Below are positions 32,051 through 64,000 of a stretch of 64,000 nucleotides of DNA, piece after piece (the stretch's first letter is position 1; the number at the start of each line of letters is the position of its first letter). This DNA is from Opisthocomus hoazin (taxonomy: Eukaryota > Chordata > Aves > Opisthocomiformes > Opisthocomidae), in NCBI RefSeq assembly GCF_030867145.1, contig NC_134439.1:6671379-6735378 (forward strand), given 5' to 3'. A program made the position numbers and the translations under genes. The notes below the pieces were generated by a model. It was not told the DNA's origin and searched no databases. It saw nothing but the letters and a program-made list of their open reading frames with translations.

Positions 32051-33440
32051 TGTGCTCAAGGGTGGCACCGAACCATCCTGGTACCTGACGGTGGCATGAA
32101 GTTGTGCCCAACAAGGACACTGAGCTGTCCCCATGCCCAGCCCCTCTGGGCTAGGGGGTACCGGGGGACAGAGCGGGGCAGGTTTGTCCCCCGTCGGGCA
32201 CACGGCAGGCACGGGCCCTGGCCGAGGGGCGGCTGTTTGCAGCAAGCGGCGGGGGGCCGGGGGGCCGCAGCCCCCGCACAAAGCTGCTTTACATGAGAAG
32301 AGGGGCCCAGGCGGCCGCAGCGCCGGCCCCCGCCTCCCGGCCCCTGGCCCGCAGAAAGGGGCCTCCTTCCCTCCCGCTTCCCGGCCTCCCCCTGCTCGCA
32401 CACACGCTCGCACCCGTAGGTGCACGCCGCACACGTACACGCTCGGGGTCGGGGGTCCCCTGGCCTGGGGACACCGTTTCCCTCCAGCACGTCGGGCAGA
32501 GGAGCCCGAGCCCCCCCAGGGCTGCCCCCCCAAAGCGGGCTCGGGCCTGGCCCCAGCTCCCCGCTGCCACAGCCGGACTCCGCTCACCCCTGTAGCACGG
32601 AGGGAAACTGAGGCAGGGGGTGAGCGGCCTCGGGCAGCACCTAGGAGGGCACCCAGCCCCGGGGGGGGGCCACCCCTCCTCGCTGGCTCAGCACCCCAGG
32701 GTGCCAGGTCCCCCTGGCCCAAACGCCCAAGCAGGCAGGGCTGGGTGCCCCCCACCCATCGGTGACCGGCAGGGTTGGGGGGCCATGACGAGAAGGGGCG
32801 TAAGGCTCCAGGACACCCGGGTCCTGCCGGGGAGCTCCCACCCTCCCCGGGGCGTGCTGGGCACCCACGCTCCCTGCCCCAGGGCTCGTCCTGCCCGGCT
32901 GGGAATGGCCCCATCTCCCTGCGGGGCCACATCTGGCCCAGAGCCCCCACGGTGGGTGGGGGTCCCACGGTGTGTGTGGGGGGGGGGGGGGGGGGGGGGG
33001 GGTCCCACCGCCCCCCTAGGCAGAGCAGGAGCTCCCTCTCGTGGGCACAGCCCCAGCGCTGAGCAGGGCACGGGGTGCCCACACGGGACCCACGGGTGGG
33101 GTGGCTGCAGGACACACGTGTCGCTCCACGCAGCGTGGCCGGGCTCTCCGGGCTGGGATCCCGGCTCCATCCTGCCCGCCTGGGTGCTGCGGGAGGACAA
33201 GAAGGGGACAGTCCCCTCCGAAAGGCTTCTCCCCTCCCTGCCTCAGCTTCTCCACGGGGCTAAGCCGCAGGGCAGCTCTTGGGGCGCAGCGAGCCACGGG
33301 GACAGTGGCAGGGAGAGAGTCCACGGCAGAGGCCTGGCAGCTCTGGACCAGCAGCCACCCTTCACCCGGGCAGGTGGGACCATGGACCCGATGCAGGATG
33401 AAGATGGGTGACCCACAGTGCTGAGGCGTTTGGGGGGAGC
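32051..33440. other. Intergenic GC-rich DNA with a G25 run
   Basis: No gene is recognised. The stretch contains an uninterrupted run of 25 G at 32978-33002 preceded by TGTGTG. There is a CpG-rich patch at about 32180-32350 that includes CACAAAGCTGCTTTACATG, a non-repetitive word set. Overlapping open frames on both strands are uninformative. Confidence 0.5.
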
Positions 33441-34419
33441 AGAGTAAAGCACAGACAGGCACGGTGTCAGCAGGACTTTCTTAGGCAGACGAGGAGCAAA
33501 TTCCAGCACATTCCAGCCCGAGCAAGCTGTCGCAGCTCTCAATGGCAGAGGTCCCAGCTCTCAACGACAAGGTCCTCCTCAGCACAAACACCAGGCTGAC
33601 CGATTGCCAGAGAGAGCCAGGATTGGGGAGATTTCCCAGGGGCATTTCTGCAGGACTGCCGAGGTGGGCAGCAGGGTGAGAGTGGCATCCCTCCTAGCAG
33701 GCTAGAGGCAGATGCGTGAGGGAGCTCCACGCAGGAGTTCTGGCAGCGCAGCCCAACCTGGCACACCGCAGTAACAGACCCAGGCGGCTCTGCTACGAGC
33801 TGCACAGCGCAGCACAAAGCACAACGACCACTTTGGCCTCCCCCACGTCCGACCCACAGCCCCACTGCGCAGGACTCAGGCATTCACCTCATTGGCAGGT
33901 TCAGTGCCGCGCATGGAGGCACGGTCTGGCGAACACGCTTCAGACAGGCCCGTTTCCGAGCTCCTCTCTCCGCACCCTGCCCTGACGAGGCGGCAGAGGG
34001 AGCACGCAAGCAGGATCCGGGCAGCGAGGCTTCTGGTGAGAGAAAGAAAAGGAATGAACGGAGAGACAGATGGAATCTGGTTTTCCTGCTGTCAGGGACA
34101 GCGGAGAGAAGGCGACACACGCATGGCGGCCATGCTCAGAGACAGCTGGTAACAGCTGTGGCGTGGATGGAAAAGCAGGGCCTCCTCCGCTCAGAAGCCT
34201 GTGGGCTGCTGCGAGACGGAGACCCGAGGCATCGCCTGGTGCGCGCAGGTCCAGGGCACTGCTCCTCCGCCACCACATACGGGGAACCTGGCTACGCTCG
34301 CGCAAACCAGCACACAGTTCCCTGCTCAGGGGCGAAGAAAGGCCGCGGCGGCCTGGCTGAAGGTCTCGGGTGGGAGCAGGGCTACAGGCATGGCTGCGCC
34401 TGGCCCCGGGCACTGTGCT
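33441..34419. other. Unique upstream region of GPATCH8, no gene recognised
   Basis: GC content falls relative to the flanks and low-complexity DNA is absent. Donor-like sites occur on both strands (CTG|GTGAGA near 34034 on plus; GAG|GTGAAT near 33890 on minus), which would suit a divergent noncoding transcript from the GPATCH8 promoter, but there is no direct evidence. The frames here match no known protein family. Confidence 0.4.
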
Positions 34420-34615
34420 TCCCCTCAGGGTTGGCTGCGAGCACCGTGATCCGGCTCAGGCCTTGCGCTGGGCACCATGGCCTACCTCAGGGCTGGGCCC
34501 CGGCACCATCACCGGCCTCAGGACTGGGCCCAGGCCCCATCAGCAGCCTCAGGGCTGGGCCCAGGCACCACCGCCACTCGCCTCAGGGCTGGCCCCAGGC
34601 TGGCTGTCCCGGAGG
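34420..34615. repeat. ~31-bp minisatellite (CCTCAGGGCTGGGCCC)
   Basis: CCTCAGGGCTGGG or close variants start at 34485, 34516, 34547 and 34581, with weaker copies at about 34422 and 34454, so the period is ~31-34 bp with about six copies. The array ends roughly 100 bp before the GPATCH8 promoter elements. Confidence 0.88.
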
Positions 34616-34699
34616 GGGGTTCCCTCACCGCCGGAGGGGTGCAGCGCTGCCCCGACCCCCCTTCCTTCCCGACGCCCCTCAGCCCCAGCTCCCGCCCGC

Positions 34700-35330
34700 A
34701 CCCATCTGAGGAGAGTCTGCGCATGCGCCGCCTCAGTAGTCAGCGGGACCCGCGGCGCACGCAAGGGGGCGGTGGCGAGCCCGTGCTCCTATTGGTTCGC
34801 GCCGCTATCACTCAAGAGGTTGAGGCAGGCCCATTGGTTCGGGCTGGGAGGGCGGGAATGCTGAAGAAGAGCTCGCGCCCTCCCCTGGCCCACCCCCCCC
34901 GGAATGCGTCCCCGCCGCCTAACGGCTCCGCACATGCGCAGCACGGGCCGCGGGGAGGGCGGTGTTGTCCCCCGCGGGGTGCGCGCGCAGGCGGGGGTTG
35001 GCACAGCCGTGCTGCGCGTTCCGCTCCCAGCAGCGGCGGGGGCTGTAACGGCGCGGCCGGCGGTGCCTCCGCCCCTCCGGTAGCCGCCGGTCAGCTGCCG
35101 CCGCGCTCGGCCCCTCGCGGCGAGCCGCTCCCCTCCCGCTCCGCCCGGTGGCGCTGCCGTGAGGGAGTCGCGAGGCCGCGCACGTGACCTGCCCTGCCGC
35201 GCAGGCGCCGAGCGGGCCGGTGCGGCGGGGGCGGGGCGGGCGCGCGGCCGCGGCGCGGGCGGCGCTGAGGGGAGGCGGCCGGGGCCGCGGGGCCGGGCCG
35301 GGCCGAGCCAGGCGGCGGCGGCGGCGCAAA
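34700..35330 (+). promoter_or_regulatory. GPATCH8: GPATCH8 CpG-island promoter and 5' UTR
   Basis: The region is strongly CpG-rich and has no TATA box. An NRF1-type palindrome TGCGCATGCGC lies at 34718-34728, with a second NRF1-like CATGCGCA at 34933-34940. Two CCAAT motifs in inverted orientation (ATTGG) are at 34791-34795 and 34833-34837. The arrangement is typical of a broadly expressed gene. The transcription start is not resolvable, but the 5' UTR must run into the ATG at 35331. Confidence 0.8.
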
Positions 35331-35339
35331 ATGGCGGAC
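35328..35339 (+). promoter_or_regulatory. GPATCH8: YY1-like element over GPATCH8 start codon
   Basis: AAAATGGCGGAC spans the initiator ATG, a near-consensus YY1 site (AAnATGGCGGC). The PSMD11 start codon in this window is embedded in the same motif. Confidence 0.5.
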
Positions 35340-35375
35340 AGGTTCTCCCGCTTCAACGAGGACAGAGACTTCCAG
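35331..35375 (+). CDS. GPATCH8: GPATCH8 coding exon 1
   Basis: This 45-nt coding part reads MADRFSRFNEDRDFQ and ends at CAG|GTAACG in phase 0. It matches the N-terminus of GPATCH8, a large nuclear protein with a G-patch, a C2H2-like zinc finger and an RS-rich C-terminal half, linked to RNA processing. The ATG is the first in the leader and sits in a CpG island. GPATCH8 is divergent from FZD2, with ~9.7 kb between the two start codons. Confidence 0.97.

Positions 35376-64000
<28,625 letters not shown>

Noticed and set aside
31583-33115. 510-residue minus-strand frame with repeated ALCLHWAWGQLGVPL
   Set aside because: The repeat is the 52-bp minisatellite translated, with a 52-residue composite period; other frames are open too.
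33441-34160. Possible solo LTR upstream of GPATCH8
   Set aside because: The composition change drew attention, but I found no TG...CA ends with a target duplication, no poly(A) signal and no known LTR words.

Overview
This is vertebrate nuclear DNA, most likely from a bird microchromosome (inference). The signs are long GC-rich stretches packed with minisatellites, CpG-island promoters, one recognisable CR1 LINE tail with the avian-type ORF2 C-terminus, and no mammalian SINEs seen. Three protein genes are supported: the first three coding exons of PSMD11 (minus strand, running off the left edge), the single-exon gene FZD2 (minus strand), and the first three coding exons of GPATCH8 (plus strand, running off the right edge). 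A 200-base N gap lies at 16125-16324.

Layout. 1-9.5 kb is PSMD11 exons 3, 2 and 1 with ordinary introns, a CR1 tail in intron 1, and a CpG-island promoter with ZNF143-, YY1- and ETS-like sites. 9.5-21.4 kb is a GC-rich intergenic block made largely of tandem repeats: KLF-box repeats, C-rich minisatellites, (CCRT)n, (CCCT)n, TG/Z-DNA-like sequence, a degenerate ~20-bp array, the N gap, a 35-bp array, TTGCAC-type C-rich DNA, a 15-bp array, a ~68-bp array, TGACCC-type and CTCCAAAAA-type arrays. 21.4-26.4 kb is FZD2 with its probable 3' UTR and GC-rich promoter. 26.4-34.7 kb is the FZD2/GPATCH8 intergenic region with five more arrays (21, 27/39, 52 and ~31 bp, and a G25 run) and a few non-repetitive patches that look regulatory. 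34.7-64 kb is the GPATCH8 promoter and exon 1, a ~15.8-kb intron 1, exon 2, a ~7.9-kb-plus intron 2, exon 3 (the start of the G-patch) and part of intron 3.

Functionally the three genes are independent: a 26S proteasome lid subunit, a Wnt receptor and a G-patch RNA-associated protein. FZD2 and GPATCH8 are head-to-head, as in human 17q21.31. PSMD11 lies elsewhere on human 17q (17q11.2), so the repeat-filled interval between PSMD11 and FZD2 is a synteny junction relative to human. FZD2 carries an apparent single-base insertion that breaks an otherwise fully conserved reading frame. Many very long open frames in the GC-rich block are compositional artefacts, not genes. I found no convincing new gene system; the most useful leads are the FZD2 frame break, the repeat-filled synteny junction, and a few candidate regulatory patches, one with a TCF/LEF site downstream of FZD2.
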